From Heliopora coerulea (taxonomy: Eukaryota; Cnidaria; Anthozoa; Scleralcyonacea; Helioporidae), in contig JASJOG010000477.1 in the NCBI GenBank assembly GCA_030142905.1, positions 62,001-126,000 on the forward strand: a stretch of 64,000 nt of DNA. The letters are read 5' to 3'. The translations under genes were made by a program, and so were the position numbers. Below are positions 35,355 to 46,276 of this stretch, piece by piece. Below the pieces are notes generated by a model that was not told the DNA's origin, searched no databases, and saw nothing but the letters and a program-made list of their open reading frames with translations. The number at the start of each line of letters is the position of its first letter. Within the stretch, counting starts at the first letter, position 1.

Positions 35355-35360
35355 GTGCAC
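35355..35360. repeat. Target-site duplication GTGCAC (left)
   Basis: GTGCAC directly abuts the left TIR, and the same word abuts the right TIR at 47665-47670. Six bases is the standard Polinton duplication. The word is itself palindromic, so the exact TIR edge has one base of ambiguity. Confidence 0.85.
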
Positions 35361-35618
35361 GCTACGATGGGCTAGAGAGGGATTTGTCTCCCGGTGGTTT
35401 TCGACAACCTTAAGGCGACTTACGGGGGTTTTCGATGACTTGGGATTTCCAGGATATGGTTGGCAGAATAATGAAGGGGTTATCGATAAGTTGGTAAACA
35501 CACAAAAGGTCTTTACCAGAAAATAATAGGTAGTTGAAAATTCGCTTTGCCTAGCCCCATTGTTCCTCATCACGAAGATAAAAAATTTATTTGGTATCCT
35601 CATTGTTGGTTTCCTCTT
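35361..35618 (+). repeat. Polinton left terminal inverted repeat
   Basis: 258 bp from gctacgatgggctagagagg inward. It matches the reverse complement of 47407-47664 with about ten differences, nearly all transitions. The replicase stop codon begins 2 bp beyond its inner edge. Confidence 0.95.
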
Positions 35619-35619
35619 C

Positions 35620-38600
35620 TTACTGCATTGATAATAGACGTCCCTGCAGTGTCTTTTGTTGCTTCATCATGAAGTCCATAGCATCGTTGAATGCTATTTT
35701 AGTATATTTCTTTGATACATTTACTTTTTTACCACCATCACGGTACTGTATTTGAAGTCTTTTCTCCTTTTCAATGTTCTTGATGGCCACCATTTTACCA
35801 ATTCTCTTTAACATTTCATCTTCTTTTTCTATCTTGAAGCTATACTTTATTTCAGGTTTATTCTTTATTTCATCATTTCCACGTTTGTTCAATACTTTGG
35901 TACCATATTTTTTTGGCATGTTGATTGTTGTATTTCTTTTCAACTGATTCTAACTTACGTTTATTTTCACAGGGGCAGTCTATTACTAGTGATATTTTTG
36001 GATTCTTATCTTTGTTTCTATACACGATACTCTTTTTGTCAGACAAGTGTTCTTTCATTCTATTTTCTGGAGTCTTTATTGTAGAACCGATATATATACT
36101 ATCGTCATCAAACTCAATCTTATAAATCTTTCCTTTTTGGTATTCAGTATGTCCAATTGACCGCATTTCATGTTTGTTTTCCGCATTGTATGTATATTTC
36201 TGTCTTAGATTTTCCACATGTAAGTATTCGAATTTAGTTGTTCTACTCATTGCTGTGTATAATCGTTTCTTGTTCATGGCCCCTACATCGAGTATATTAT
36301 AATGTTCGTCTATTTCAGCACCTTGGTATTTGTATACAGTTATACAGAACGCAAGGTTGAACTTCTTTTTGAATTCATCTAACGCAAACTTTTCTCCATT
36401 TTCCTTTATAATGACACTATTTCCGCTAAATTTCTTTACTGTGAACATTTGAGAGTTGAACATTCCGCGGTCTTTCATGTTATCTGTGCATATCACAGGA
36501 GTTCCTGCGCAAACTTTATATTCTTCCTTCTTTCCATTATAAGAAAAGTTTAGCACCTTATGTGGTTTATCCTCACAGAACATATCTGAGCACAGCTTAT
36601 TAGTCTCAATCCGTGTACTATTGTAGTAACAGATATTGACAAAGCTAGCAACATACTTTCCTAACTTCTCCTTAACTTGGCCAGTTTTGAGAAATTTGGA
36701 AGCATTTTGTATGTTTTATGGTCGTATCTAGCGCTTTCCATAATATACTCCAGTTCAACTGTATCAGAACACATATCCTGTATCGCAGGGCTCTTCGTGT
36801 ATTCGTATATTAGTTTGCTGCTACCCTCGACGGGGTCACATTGGTTGGTGTCACCATACAGGTTGATTTCAGGTTGTTAGCCACAAAGCTGTGATATATC
36901 AGAGTCATCCATTTGAGAGAAACCATAGAAAATTCATCTATAAATACATCCCTATTGGCCAGTAGTTTCAGATTTTCGGTATCTAATTTGAACTCATTAA
37001 AGTAGCTATCAAATGTATGTACTTTATTTTTCAGACTTTCATTGACCCTATTTCTGATATTATCAACAGCCTTATTCGTAAAGCTGAATATTATAGGATT
37101 CTTACTTTCCTGTGCATCTTTTATTAGCTTACTAGTTTTACCACAACCAGCACCACCAGTAACTAGTGTACCAGTGCCCCTTTCTAGAGTGTATTCATTG
37201 ATGTCGATATTTTTGCAGTATTTCTTTTCTATATCAGAAGGAGATTCCCCAATCTTTTTGAATACTTTACCTATCATATCAGTTGTGAATTTATCATTTT
37301 TGTTCTTTATGGGGTATTCTTTCTTGGGATTCACACAATAATTAGCATCAGTATTGTATCCATGTATTTCAGTTTCTTTACCACATACATCTTCCATTAG
37401 TTCTAGTAGCTTCACTATGGATCCCGATATGACGTGTCTGTTGATAGAACAGTTTTCAGTCATTTTCCTTTTGACATCGATTTTTCTGATGAGATAGAAA
37501 TTACAGTGTCTATGAATGGCTACCTTTTCATTGCTCTCCAGAGCTTCTGTCCACACAGCACATGCAGTATCATATCTAGTTGACGTGAATCCTTTGCTAC
37601 TTTTGTATTTTGTACCAAGGTATCCGATAAACTGATTGGCCAACTTTTTAGCAGTAGACTCATCAAAATTGTTGAATACATATTTGACATACCATATGAA
37701 TGCATCATGTTTGATTGACTTATCTGCCACTATTTGATATTTGATGTCTGACATTTTGATGAATTTATGTTCTATTAGGTAATCTATGAGGTTTCTTCTA
37801 TAAAATCCAGCTTCTATGATTACTGGTTCGTTTTCACATGTTTTGTATTTCTTTATGTATGTTTTGTTGATATAGTATTCACCTATTTTTAGCTTTCCAT
37901 CAAATTTTCCTCTGGTATTATGTATATTGTAAATCGGTATATTATGTTTGTTCGTTAGTAAGACTGAAGGGTAATCTTTTGCAATATCAAGTGCCGTCAA
38001 TCCGAATTCATATGTTGGGTTGGTATAGAATGTATGTTGTAGTGCCTTGGGATAGTAGTCATCCATTATTGTTGTAACATATCTAATGTAATCAGACTTT
38101 GGTATGTATCCATATATCTGTTTGAATAAGTTAACTGCTATTGATGTTAGGCCTTGATTGTTGAAAGTGAATGCTTCCACTGGATATTTTTTGTTGGTTG
38201 GTTGCATATACTCTTTCTTAAGTCATAATCATTATTTACGGTGACCATATTTTTAAGATCAGGTGCCATGAATCCATCGATTTGGCTTCTTACGTTATAA
38301 TGAAAGTACTCTATGTATGTGTCAGACCTATCCATAGTGTCCACCATCATGTCTTTGCCATCACAACCTTCAGGTAGCACAATGAGATAGTCTTTATAGT
38401 CTTTTTACTTTTTGACACTGACGTTTTTGAATAACAAATGTTTGTCAGCAATGTTTTCTTGTCTATTTATTATTTTATGGTATTTTTTCACATTTATTAT
38501 TTTATAGTATTGTTTTACATCTTATGGTTTTTTCTTCCGATTGTTGCGAATTCCACTGTATCAGATCAAGGTGTTTGATTAGAGAAGATCCGTTGGTGAT

Positions 38601-39530
38601 TTTTGAAATCAGATCTTGATTTAGAATGGGATAACAGTGGTTGTCTTTACATATGAAACATAAACGGACTGTCTTATCATTTTTTCTGGGTGCTGGAGAC
38701 GCCATAAATGTCTTATAGAATGAGTCCAATGCATATATTGACACATTGGTATGACAATTATCGCGCCAGTTGAGTAACTCTCTAGTGGATGGTTTTTTTC
38801 CTTCATCATCTTCCACATACTTATTGATCTCTACTGTTAGAGAACTTTTACTATAACCTTTGAATCCATCTTCACCCTTACAGGCTTCATATACATAGTC
38901 TTGAACACAAGTGCCATTATTTTGTTGTATTTTTTTCATACCATTACATCTGTTCACAAGAGCACTGATTAGTCTAGTTGAGCCCATACGAATATCTTCC
39001 ATTTTCACTTTATTCAGTACCGTGATCGAACCACCAATTTTAGCCATATATTCACCTGATTGTGTTCTAAAACGGTTATCTTTAAATAGAACATACATAA
39101 GAAAGTGATAACGATCACGTTCAGATAAGCTTGGTGGCATTTTATCTTCAAATGGTCCTATTGTCATTTTGGTGTTTGGAGTTCCAAAAGGAGCCGTATC
39201 ATCTTGAATTTCTACATCTACTGTTGTAGTTACTTTCTTCCATTCGCCTTTGATACGACTTATACGGCTTCTGAATAAATTGATAAACTTAGTTCCTTTC
39301 ATAAAGCCTGCTCTACGACCACCAACGAATTGAAGTTCATAATATCTAGCCTCAGAGAGTGACAATTCTATTTTAGGTATGGTGATTGTGATCTCCTTTG
39401 GCATGAAAAGTTTTGACATTTCATCTACCTTTCGAACATTGTCCTGCCATACCTTCTCACGTCTTTTGTACTCTTTTAAGGGCTTTTAAATATGTTGGTC
39501 TTAACACCAGATTACCAGTTAGAGGATTTG
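35620..39530 (-). pseudogene. Polinton replicase: DNA polymerase B + SF1 helicase + GIY-YIG nuclease
   Basis: The N-terminal part (39419-38502) has NNGTCVQDYVYEACKG and CFICKDNHCYPILNQDL, typical of the pre-exonuclease region of viral family B polymerases. The frame at 38207-36810 holds polymerase motif A (LDIAKDYPSVLL), motif B (KKLANQFIGYLGTK), motif C (HGYNTDANYCV, with Asn for the first Asp) and then, uninterrupted, Walker A (GTLVTGGAGCGKT) and Walker B (DVFIDEFSMVS). A shifted frame continues with LYGDTNQCDPV (motif III). The frame at 36583-35873 holds the helicase C-terminal motifs (ITVYKYQGAEID, RLYTAMSRTT) and a GIY-YIG domain (KIYKIEF, IYIGST, then Arg in ENRMKEHL). A basic tail ends at 35620. 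Frame changes occur near 39,450, 38,220, 36,865, 36,655 and 35,930, with stops near 38,400-38,500, so it is dead. It replicates the element by protein priming in living relatives. Confidence 0.85.
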
Positions 39531-39537
39531 CGTACCG

Positions 39538-39699
39538 TTAGTTTTTTCTTTTAGTGCCCAATCGTGGAGCTGGCTTTCGTTTGTCCACCACCACCCTTGA
39601 TACAATTTTGGGTCTCTTGACTGTGACACTCTTAGCAGCTTTAAGTTTAGCCTTGAGATCAGCGATTTGTTTTCTCAATGATTTTATAATGTTTGACAT
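39538..39699 (-). CDS. Small basic Polinton protein, 53 residues
   Basis: An intact short gene below the usual ORF cut-off: ATG at 39699, TAA at 39538. It starts MSNIIKSLRKQIADLKAKLK, a short heptad-like helix, then a Lys/Arg-rich tail with KRPKIVSRVVVDKRKPAPRL. A TATATA-rich stretch precedes the ATG. The composition suggests nucleic-acid binding or a core-type protein; the family is unknown. Confidence 0.55.
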   Translation of the reverse strand: MSNIIKSLRKQIADLKAKLKAAKSVTVKRPKIVSRVVVDKRKPAPRLGTKRKN

Positions 39700-39749
39700 T
39701 CTATATTATTATAATATATAGAAATATTTAAGCCATTTTATGAGAAAAA

Positions 39750-40100
39750 TTATTTTTTGGTGTTTTTAATATGTTTCTTGGTTTTCAGGTGTTTATTTTT
39801 ATACGTTGAATAGAACGTGTGATCACAGACACGACAGTGGAACAACCCCTTTGATAGACTTCTCTGTTCACGAACGAATCTATGTACGTACTCTTTATAG
39901 TATTTCATTGTATCGGAGAATATAAAGCTGGCTAATTCCCTGTTCATGTCACGTATAGCTGTATTATAGCATTCATAAGATTCAACCACCCTTACATATA
40001 GTTGATCTAGTACTTCTGCACTTTTGTATGTTGATTGGTTTAACTTTTTTAGACTTTCTGGTAACATTTCTTTTATATGATTATGTATATGGATTATCAT
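39750..40100 (-). CDS. C2H2 zinc-finger protein of the Polinton, 116 residues
   Basis: The C-terminal FHCRVCDHTFYSTYKNKHLK then TKKH is a classic C2H2 finger (C-x2-C, x12, H-x5-H). The N-terminal 85 residues are helical with a Tyr-rich stretch and no known fold. The ATG lies one base past the stop of the upstream zinc-ribbon gene, a compact viral arrangement. A DNA- or RNA-binding regulatory role is inferred only from the finger. Confidence 0.65.
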   Translation of the reverse strand: MIIHIHNHIKEMLPESLKKLNQSTYKSAEVLDQLYVRVVESYECYNTAIRDMNRELASFIFSDTMKYYKEYVHRFVREQRSLSKGLFHCRVCDHTFYSTYKNKHLKTKKHIKNTKK

Positions 40101-40101
40101 T

Positions 40102-40676
40102 TCAGTGTTTTTCCTTCCATTTGAGATAATATGGACGTTTGTAGTTTTTATGCCAACCTAATGATGGGTATATGGTGCCAAATAATCGCTCATCAAATAT
40201 TTTCTTTGTTTCGGTAAGTGCCAGATCAGTTGGTTTCTTTATTAGTGAAGCACCTATTCTACTGCATAACCTGATAATATAGTTATCAAATCTGGATATA
40301 TTTTTTTTTGATCAAATCATGTTCTTCCATTTTTTCAATAATATACATAATCTCTGACAATTTGACTTACATATTTGTGATGTACATATTGATGTACTCT
40401 CCGTCTGATATGTCTACTTCTAACCTATCTAGATTTCTTTCTTTTCACAAATATATTATCATTCCACTTTTGAACCACTTCATAATCACCCACTTCACCA
40501 CACTCCATGCATACAAACATACCATCAATACATGTGTATTTGATATTACATTCACTGCATTTATCATCTTGTATTGGTTTTTCTTCCTTATATAGATCGT
40601 CTATGTTATCCATATTCTTCGTAATTTCATCAAACGTGAAGCCATAACCAAATGCTTTGAACAAATTTTCATCCAT
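40102..40676 (-). pseudogene. Zinc-ribbon protein (VLTF3/TFIIB-like ribbon), frameshifted
   Basis: The start at 40676 gives MDENLFKAFGYGFTFDEITK, then CSECNIKYTCIDGMFVCMEC G, a four-cysteine ribbon of the kind found in TFIIB and in late transcription factors of large DNA viruses (VLTF3). The frame breaks near 40,425-40,370 and again in an A run near 40,310. A readable tail (RLCSRIGASLIKKPTDLALT to RPYYLKWKEKH) ends at 40102. A role in late viral transcription is an inference from ribbon spacing and context. Confidence 0.5.
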
Positions 40677-40700
40677 AATATATACTACATATACATAGAA

Positions 40701-41911
40701 TTATATCTTTTTTCTCAATAAATAACCCGAGCCAACACCAATAACACCAATAACAATATATTGATATTCCTTCATCTCATCACTTGGATGGTAGAAATCA
40801 TTAAGTTGTGGTTTTCTATTGAATGTTTTACCATTATATTGGATTGATTGAACCCGCCTTAACTGGTCAAGAGCTTTATCAGTGGTTACAATGTGAATAC
40901 TTTTTGAGTCTCTAATGCAGATGGTCTTTCACCATATATACTTTGTTTTGTTCTTGCCTGGGCTCCAAGGATGCAGTAAATAAATGCCTCTATGGAATGA
41001 TTTATTAATTCTGTTCCTTTCTTTGTAAAACCATTGGACTTTGATGCTATGAACTTTTTGAAGTAATTTTTTAAATCCCTTATTCTCCAGGCACCATCCC
41101 ATTTTCTTACACTCACAGATATATCTTCTGTATTTTCCACTTCTTGCCATGTCCAATGGGGAATATGACCTTTTAGAGCAGTGGCAGCACCAAATGCATT
41201 TATTGGGTCTTTGTTACCTGTTTGCAATTCTCTCATTGCCCTTCGTATGGTGAAGTAAATATGAAATCTCATTAGTGAAGTTATCTGTTTGGGTACATCT
41301 TGATGGAATGTTAGATGTTGGATAGACACCCCACAGACATAAGATGCAATCCATGCTCCAATAATACTCTGGAAATATGGTTGTTTTATATCAAATCTAG
41401 AATCTTCTGTGAGTCTTCCAATTTTATCTATTGTGATATTTAACTCCGGTAAGCTAGACATGAAGTAGTCTTTTCCATTGACATACAGACAGAAATTATT
41501 AACTGGATAGTTTAGAATATATTCTGTGGGAAATTCATCCCAATAGTATCCTTTACCAGTAAAATCCACATGTCTTCTACCTCTTGGTAACTCTTGAATT
41601 GTGCCACCAATATCCCACAATTTTGGAAAAATCACTTTTACATTCGAATGCAGGTATTTTGTCATTGTTTTGTTATTTAGAAATGTGTTGCTGGTTATAT
41701 CTGTGCTTAGATATTCATTGTTCTTAAAATATATAGATGTCGACTCTATTGAACCATCCTTTTTAAGGTCCACTTCAAATTGGAATTTACTTAAATCTGG
41801 ATTTGGATACCTCTTTAGGAAGTTTGCCCTCATTTCTGCTCTTTTCCTTTTGCTATTCTCCATGGCCTTTTCATAGTTCTTTCCATAATGGTTTTTCAAT
41901 AATTGTTCCAT
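40701..41911 (-). pseudogene. Unknown Polinton protein with C-terminal membrane segment, frameshifted
   Basis: It reads intact for 341 codons from ATG 41911, then a frameshift near 40,890 moves to a frame ending at 40701. The body has no recognised motif; it is mixed alpha/beta and has a Trp/Gly-rich centre (HIPHWTWQEVENTEDI). The shifted tail ends in YIVIGVIGVGSGYLL plus KK, a single membrane segment with a basic end. Position and size suit a virion-associated protein, but no function can be claimed. It is transcribed away from the structural genes across the divergent promoter at about 41,925. Confidence 0.5.
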
Positions 41912-41939
41912 TATATAATATACAATATATTATAGAACC
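41912..41939. promoter_or_regulatory. Divergent promoter of the Polinton
   Basis: Only 28 bp separate the start codons of the leftward and rightward blocks. They read tatataatatacaatatatt, a nearly symmetrical TA-rich stretch. Similar TATATA words precede other genes of the element (39700-39721, 40677-40695, 42566-42580, 43686-43695, 44966-44980, 46870-46880). Confidence 0.5.
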
Positions 41940-42521
41940 ATGAAAAAGATTTCTGTGCTAATAGAAGGAACCAAAACAGTGATCACTCTTGATGAGGCGA
42001 TTTTAATAAATTCAAACAATCCACGCATATTGGTTAAAAAGGTTACTGTCTTTTGGAGTTATGACAACATAGTTACTAGTGTTAATAATGAACTGACCTA
42101 TAATGGAAATAAGAAGACTATTGAACAAGGCTATTGGACATTCAATATGCTAAAAAAGGAGATCAAGAGTTATGGAACTGTGACTTTAGAGGCCAATGAA
42201 CATGACAGAACATGCTTTATTACCTCTGACAATGTAATAAACTTAAAGAACTTTGGTTCCATATTAGGGTTCAATAAAGACCAGGTAATAAGGGTTAACA
42301 CAAAAACAAAAAGTGGCGGTCCAATAAATATTAATAATGGTCTGGAATACATAGAAGTCTCGTGTAATCTGGTCAAAATGTCAGATAATATTAATACAAA
42401 TGGCAAGAGAAGTGATATCATGTCCACATTATCAATAACAACCACTCAGACATTGAAAGGAAGTGTTCAACATTACTTTGATATCGAGTCTAGAGTACCA
42501 ATATTTAATGGTAGTAAATAG
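41940..42521 (+). CDS. Beta-rich structural-type Polinton protein, 193 residues
   Basis: An intact frame beginning MKKISVLIEG. The C-terminal half (LKNFGSILGFNKDQVIRVNT, EYIEVSCNLVKMSDN, NGKRSDIMSTLSI) alternates hydrophobic and polar residues like a beta-sandwich. It resembles what I recall of minor structural or fibre-type proteins in cnidarian and mollusc Polintons. A minor capsid or spike role is plausible, not shown. Confidence 0.55.
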   Translation: MKKISVLIEGTKTVITLDEAILINSNNPRILVKKVTVFWSYDNIVTSVNNELTYNGNKKTIEQGYWTFNMLKKEIKSYGTVTLEANEHDRTCFITSDNVINLKNFGSILGFNKDQVIRVNTKTKSGGPININNGLEYIEVSCNLVKMSDNINTNGKRSDIMSTLSITTTQTLKGSVQHYFDIESRVPIFNGSK

Positions 42522-42581
42522 AATCGAATTTAATGTGACAAAAAATGTTGGAAATGTACTATTAGAATTATATATAATGTA

Positions 42582-43687
42582 ATGTATATGGATAAAGACA
42601 TAGAGTTAGAACAAGGGTTGAGAGATATTTATTATAATCCAAAAACTGGCTACCAATCAGCAGAGAGGTTATATCAAAAAGCATTAGAAGATGGTTTAAG
42701 TGTTAGTAGAAAACAAGTGAAAGACTGATTAAGATCACAAGACACATACACTAGATATAAACCAATTGTTAGAAAACATAAATTCAGACAAACTAAAGTT
42801 AACTATCTTGGTGAGCAGATACAGATGGATCTCGTTGATATGGGTTCATATAAAAACAAAAACAAAGGTTATTATTGGATATTAACATCTATTGAAATTC
42901 TTAGCAGGTATACCTTTGCTATTCCTGTTTATAGAAAAGATACCAATAATATGACAAAAGCAGTCACAGAACTACAGAGGCAATTTAAAGAGAGGTTTAG
43001 TGATTACCCTAAATTAGCTCAATTTGATGATGGAAAGGAGTTTTACAATGTTGGTGTTAAGTCGTTGTTAGAGAATCATGATATTAAGTATTTCCCCACA
43101 AACTCTGATAAAAAGGCAGCTGTTGTAGAAAGATTCAACAGAACTCTTACAACTGCTATGTGGGAATACATTTACAGTAAAGAAACTTATACATGGATTG
43201 ATGTGTTGGACCAATTGGTGTATGATTACAACAATACTAAGCACAGCTCACCATATTAATGAAACCAAAGGATGTTAACAAAAAGAATGAAAATGAAGTC
43301 TGGACAACTCTGTATGGTCATCTAAATGCTGAGTCACTATTACCTAAATTTAAGGTAGGAGGCACTGTCCAAATATCAAAATATAAAAGCACTTTTACTA
43401 AAGGTTATGAAGCCAATTTCACTGAAGAACTGTTCAAAGTGGTCAAGGTTATATGTGGTTACCCAACTGTTTATGAAATAGAGGATCTAGAAGGTGAACC
43501 AATTATTAGTAAGTTTTATGAAGAGGAGTTGTCAGGTGTTGATAAGAAAGATGATGTTTATAGAGTAGAGAAAGTACTGAAGCGAAAAAAGTTAAAGGGT
43601 AAAAAGATGGTTTTAGTGAAATGGCTGGGTTATGATAGTAAACATAACAGTTGGATTCCAGAAAGTGATATACAAGATATAGTGTAA
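42582..43687 (+). pseudogene. Polinton integrase with C-terminal chromodomain, broken
   Basis: Retroviral-type integrase with DDE residues in QMDLVDMG, AQFDDGKEFY and VVERFNRTL. The C-terminal half ends in a chromodomain (YRVEKVLKRKKLKGKKMVLV then KWLGYDSKHNSWIPESD). ATG at 42582 follows a TATATAATG stretch. A TGA at 42726-42728 falls in the N-terminal region where the family usually has Trp. A frameshift near 43257 separates the catalytic core from the C-terminal part. It would insert the element with a 6-bp duplication; this copy cannot make full-length protein. Confidence 0.9.
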
Positions 43688-43699
43688 TATATACAAAAC

Positions 43700-44958
43700 A
43701 TGGCTTAAGGAAGAGTTGATGAATTTGAAATGGGAGAGAGAAAACAGGATGAAATCAATAGAGAGGAGGAAGAATCTAGTTGGGATGATAATTACAATGA
43801 TATCCAACAGAGACTCGACAATCTCAAAAACCTAACAATGGAGGGTAATGGCTCTGAAACTGCCAAACCAGTTGATATTAGTGGCTACATCCCCAATCAA
43901 ACTAGTGGTAGCAAAGAAATAAATTTATCAATCACTAATGAAAGAAAAAAAATTCTAAAAGTTAATCTAGATTTAACCATTAAACGTAAAAGATGGACCA
44001 GCTTCAAAGGAATTATTGAGAGAAATGGTTGTAACATTTAATGCAAACAGAAAAGCAAATGCAATAGAATACAAAGGGAAAAGAGTCATTGTATCAAAAA
44101 ATGGTGGTAAAACATTTCATTACAGTGATAACCAAATATATAGAAACATAACAAATAGGTTCAAGATGCTTCTTAACAAAGCAATATATGAGCATAAAAA
44201 CACTCCGGTGGGAAATGTGGAACAACTTCTCAGATCTGAAGGTGTGAGTCCAAATGATAATTTAACCAATAGCATTATTTCGAATTCCAAAGAAAGGATT
44301 GAATCTGAATTAGAAGAAACACAAAAAATAATCACTCGAAAACCAGATGAAGTATCCATCAATGTGAATGATATTAGAGAATTAGCAGGATATTTAAATC
44401 CAGTTGGTAAATCAGAAGCTACAATAGAATCACTGGAAACTCAGGCTGACATGTACCACCTAAAAGCTCTAAGAGAAGAAGACTCAGTCAAAGAAAGGTT
44501 CTAAAAGAGCATAAGTGAAGCATTAAAGTTAAAAGCAGACTATATGCATTTGGAAAACAACATGAAACCAGATCATCAAGAGACAAATAGAATCATCGAA
44601 GAAGTAGTTAGAAATAATGATCTAACCCGATTTGAGAGATTCAAAAAAATGTGCGAAGGAAAACATGGTTGGTGTATCAGCATTAGCTATATCTGTTGCT
44701 GGTATTATAACCACTATTGTTATTGGTGCTAGAAAGGCTATTTCAACAGGTGCACGAGCAACTGGGAAATTTGCCAAAGTTTTGTATAATCTGGGAAAGA
44801 AACTGGGACCGCTATTAGCACCATTATTGAACATCATAGCTCAAGCCATCTCTTGGGGTGCTAAAGGTTTAGCCTGGCTTAGTAGTAACTTATGGGTTCT
44901 AGTAATTACTGTTGTATGGTTTATATACGATCAGTACAAACAACGGAGAAAGAAATAA
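43700..44958 (+). pseudogene. Polinton protein with two C-terminal membrane segments, frameshifted
   Basis: Four open stretches in changing frames (43730-44041, 44016-44504, 44544-44732, 44632-44958) read as one gene. ATG at 43700 is followed by TAA at codon 3; ATG 43730 is the next start. The N-terminal half is acidic and coiled-coil-like (RLDNLKNLTMEGNG). The end carries GVSALAISVAGIITTIVIGA and NLWVLVITVVWFIYDQY, with an amphipathic Gly/Lys/Leu stretch between. I recall this C-terminal block as conserved in cnidarian Polintons; the role is unknown, possibly a membrane-active virion protein. Confidence 0.6.
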
Positions 44959-44981
44959 AATGTATGTCATTATATATACAA

Positions 44982-46240
44982 ATGAACAGAACAGAGTATG
45001 AACTTGAACCTGGATTCAGTGGGTTAGAAAAGAGTACAATAACTGGTCAAAGAACGAAGCATATTGTAACATTGGAAGGCCATACCGAAATAACACCAGG
45101 TGAGGATTTATTTGTAAAAATTCCCAAACTAGATGATTATAATTGTTCGGTTCCGGGATCGTTTCACTTACTTTTTGATTTGTCGATCAGTAACACTAAA
45201 ACTCATTTTCTAAACAATCTTTCTAAGCTTTTGCAAAGTAAGTTGAAAATCACTTTGGCAGGCAAAAATTTATATGAAAGTGATGCAGAAAGTGTGTACA
45301 GCACATATAAGGACCTCTACAAATCAAAATCACAAAGAGGAAACATGATTCAATATGGGGTTGGATCAACTAACCTGAAAAAGCTTATCAGTAAAGACGA
45401 CTCTGGGGCAACAAGTAAAAACGCCACAAAGGTATCTGAAAAGTTGATGTATGATATTTACGGTACAAAACAGAAAATATGTTTAGGTAAAATCATCGGT
45501 AATCATGCGTTGTATGCACCATATCATATGATTCATAATTTCATATACCATATCAAGTTTCCCAAATCAGAAGAAATTTTGGTTGCTCAATCTGGTCAAA
45601 CACGGGGAGATTATAAATTGGAAAATGTTAAAATGGAATATGAAACCATTGAGAACGTTGACATTGCCTGAAATATTTCAGATATTTACTCTGTTGGATT
45701 ATCGTTATCATATGAATGCATTAAACTGGGCAAAGAAGATACATGGGCAGCAAATTTAACTGTGAAAAATGAAACTATAGATACACCTCTAAAATCCATC
45801 AAAGCCATAGTTTTTCTGTTCACCAAAAATTCAGGAAGGGCAGATAGTGAAGAATTCATATACCCAAACATCAACGAAATTAAAGTGGAAATCGGTGGAA
45901 AGTCAAATAAAGTATACTCAGACCATTTTGAGAAGTACAGATTTTACGATGAGGCATTGAGACTACTAGGTTCCAAAGATGAAAAGGTTCCAAAGATGAA
46001 AAGGACCAATATATGACTCCAGAAATGTTCTACGAAGACAAGTTTGCGCTTGTAATCGATCGCAGATCTATCGGAGATATCCATAAAACAGGAAATGGGG
46101 TAAATACTATGAATGACCATAAAATTTCACTACAGATCAAAAAGAGTCCACATACAGGAGAATTAAAATATTATATCTTCTTAGTATACGACGGTGTCAC
46201 CAACATCATACAAAAAAAGGTGGATGTCATTCAGAACTAA
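44982..46240 (+). pseudogene. Polinton major capsid protein (double jelly roll), broken
   Basis: The start at ATG 44982 follows attatatatacaa. Family features in order: IPKLDDYNCSVPGSFHLLFD, LLQSKLKITLAGKNLYESDA, NHALYAPYHMIHNF, GDYKLENVKMEYETIENVDI, EEFIYPNINEIKVEIGGKSN and FALVIDRRSIGDIH. These match the double-jelly-roll capsid family of Polintons and adintoviruses. Two lesions are visible: TGA at 45669-45671, and a 17-bp tandem duplication at 45969-46002 that shifts the frame near the C-terminal end. It would form the hexons of the predicted virion. Confidence 0.88.
45969..46002 (+). repeat. 17-bp tandem duplication causing the capsid frameshift
   Basis: ggttccaaagatgaaaa occurs twice with no spacer (45969-45985 and 45986-46002). 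Seventeen is not a multiple of three, which accounts for the frame change between the two capsid ORF pieces. Confidence 0.9.
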
Positions 46241-46276
46241 ATACAATGTGCTATATGGACGGAAACACCATTCAAC

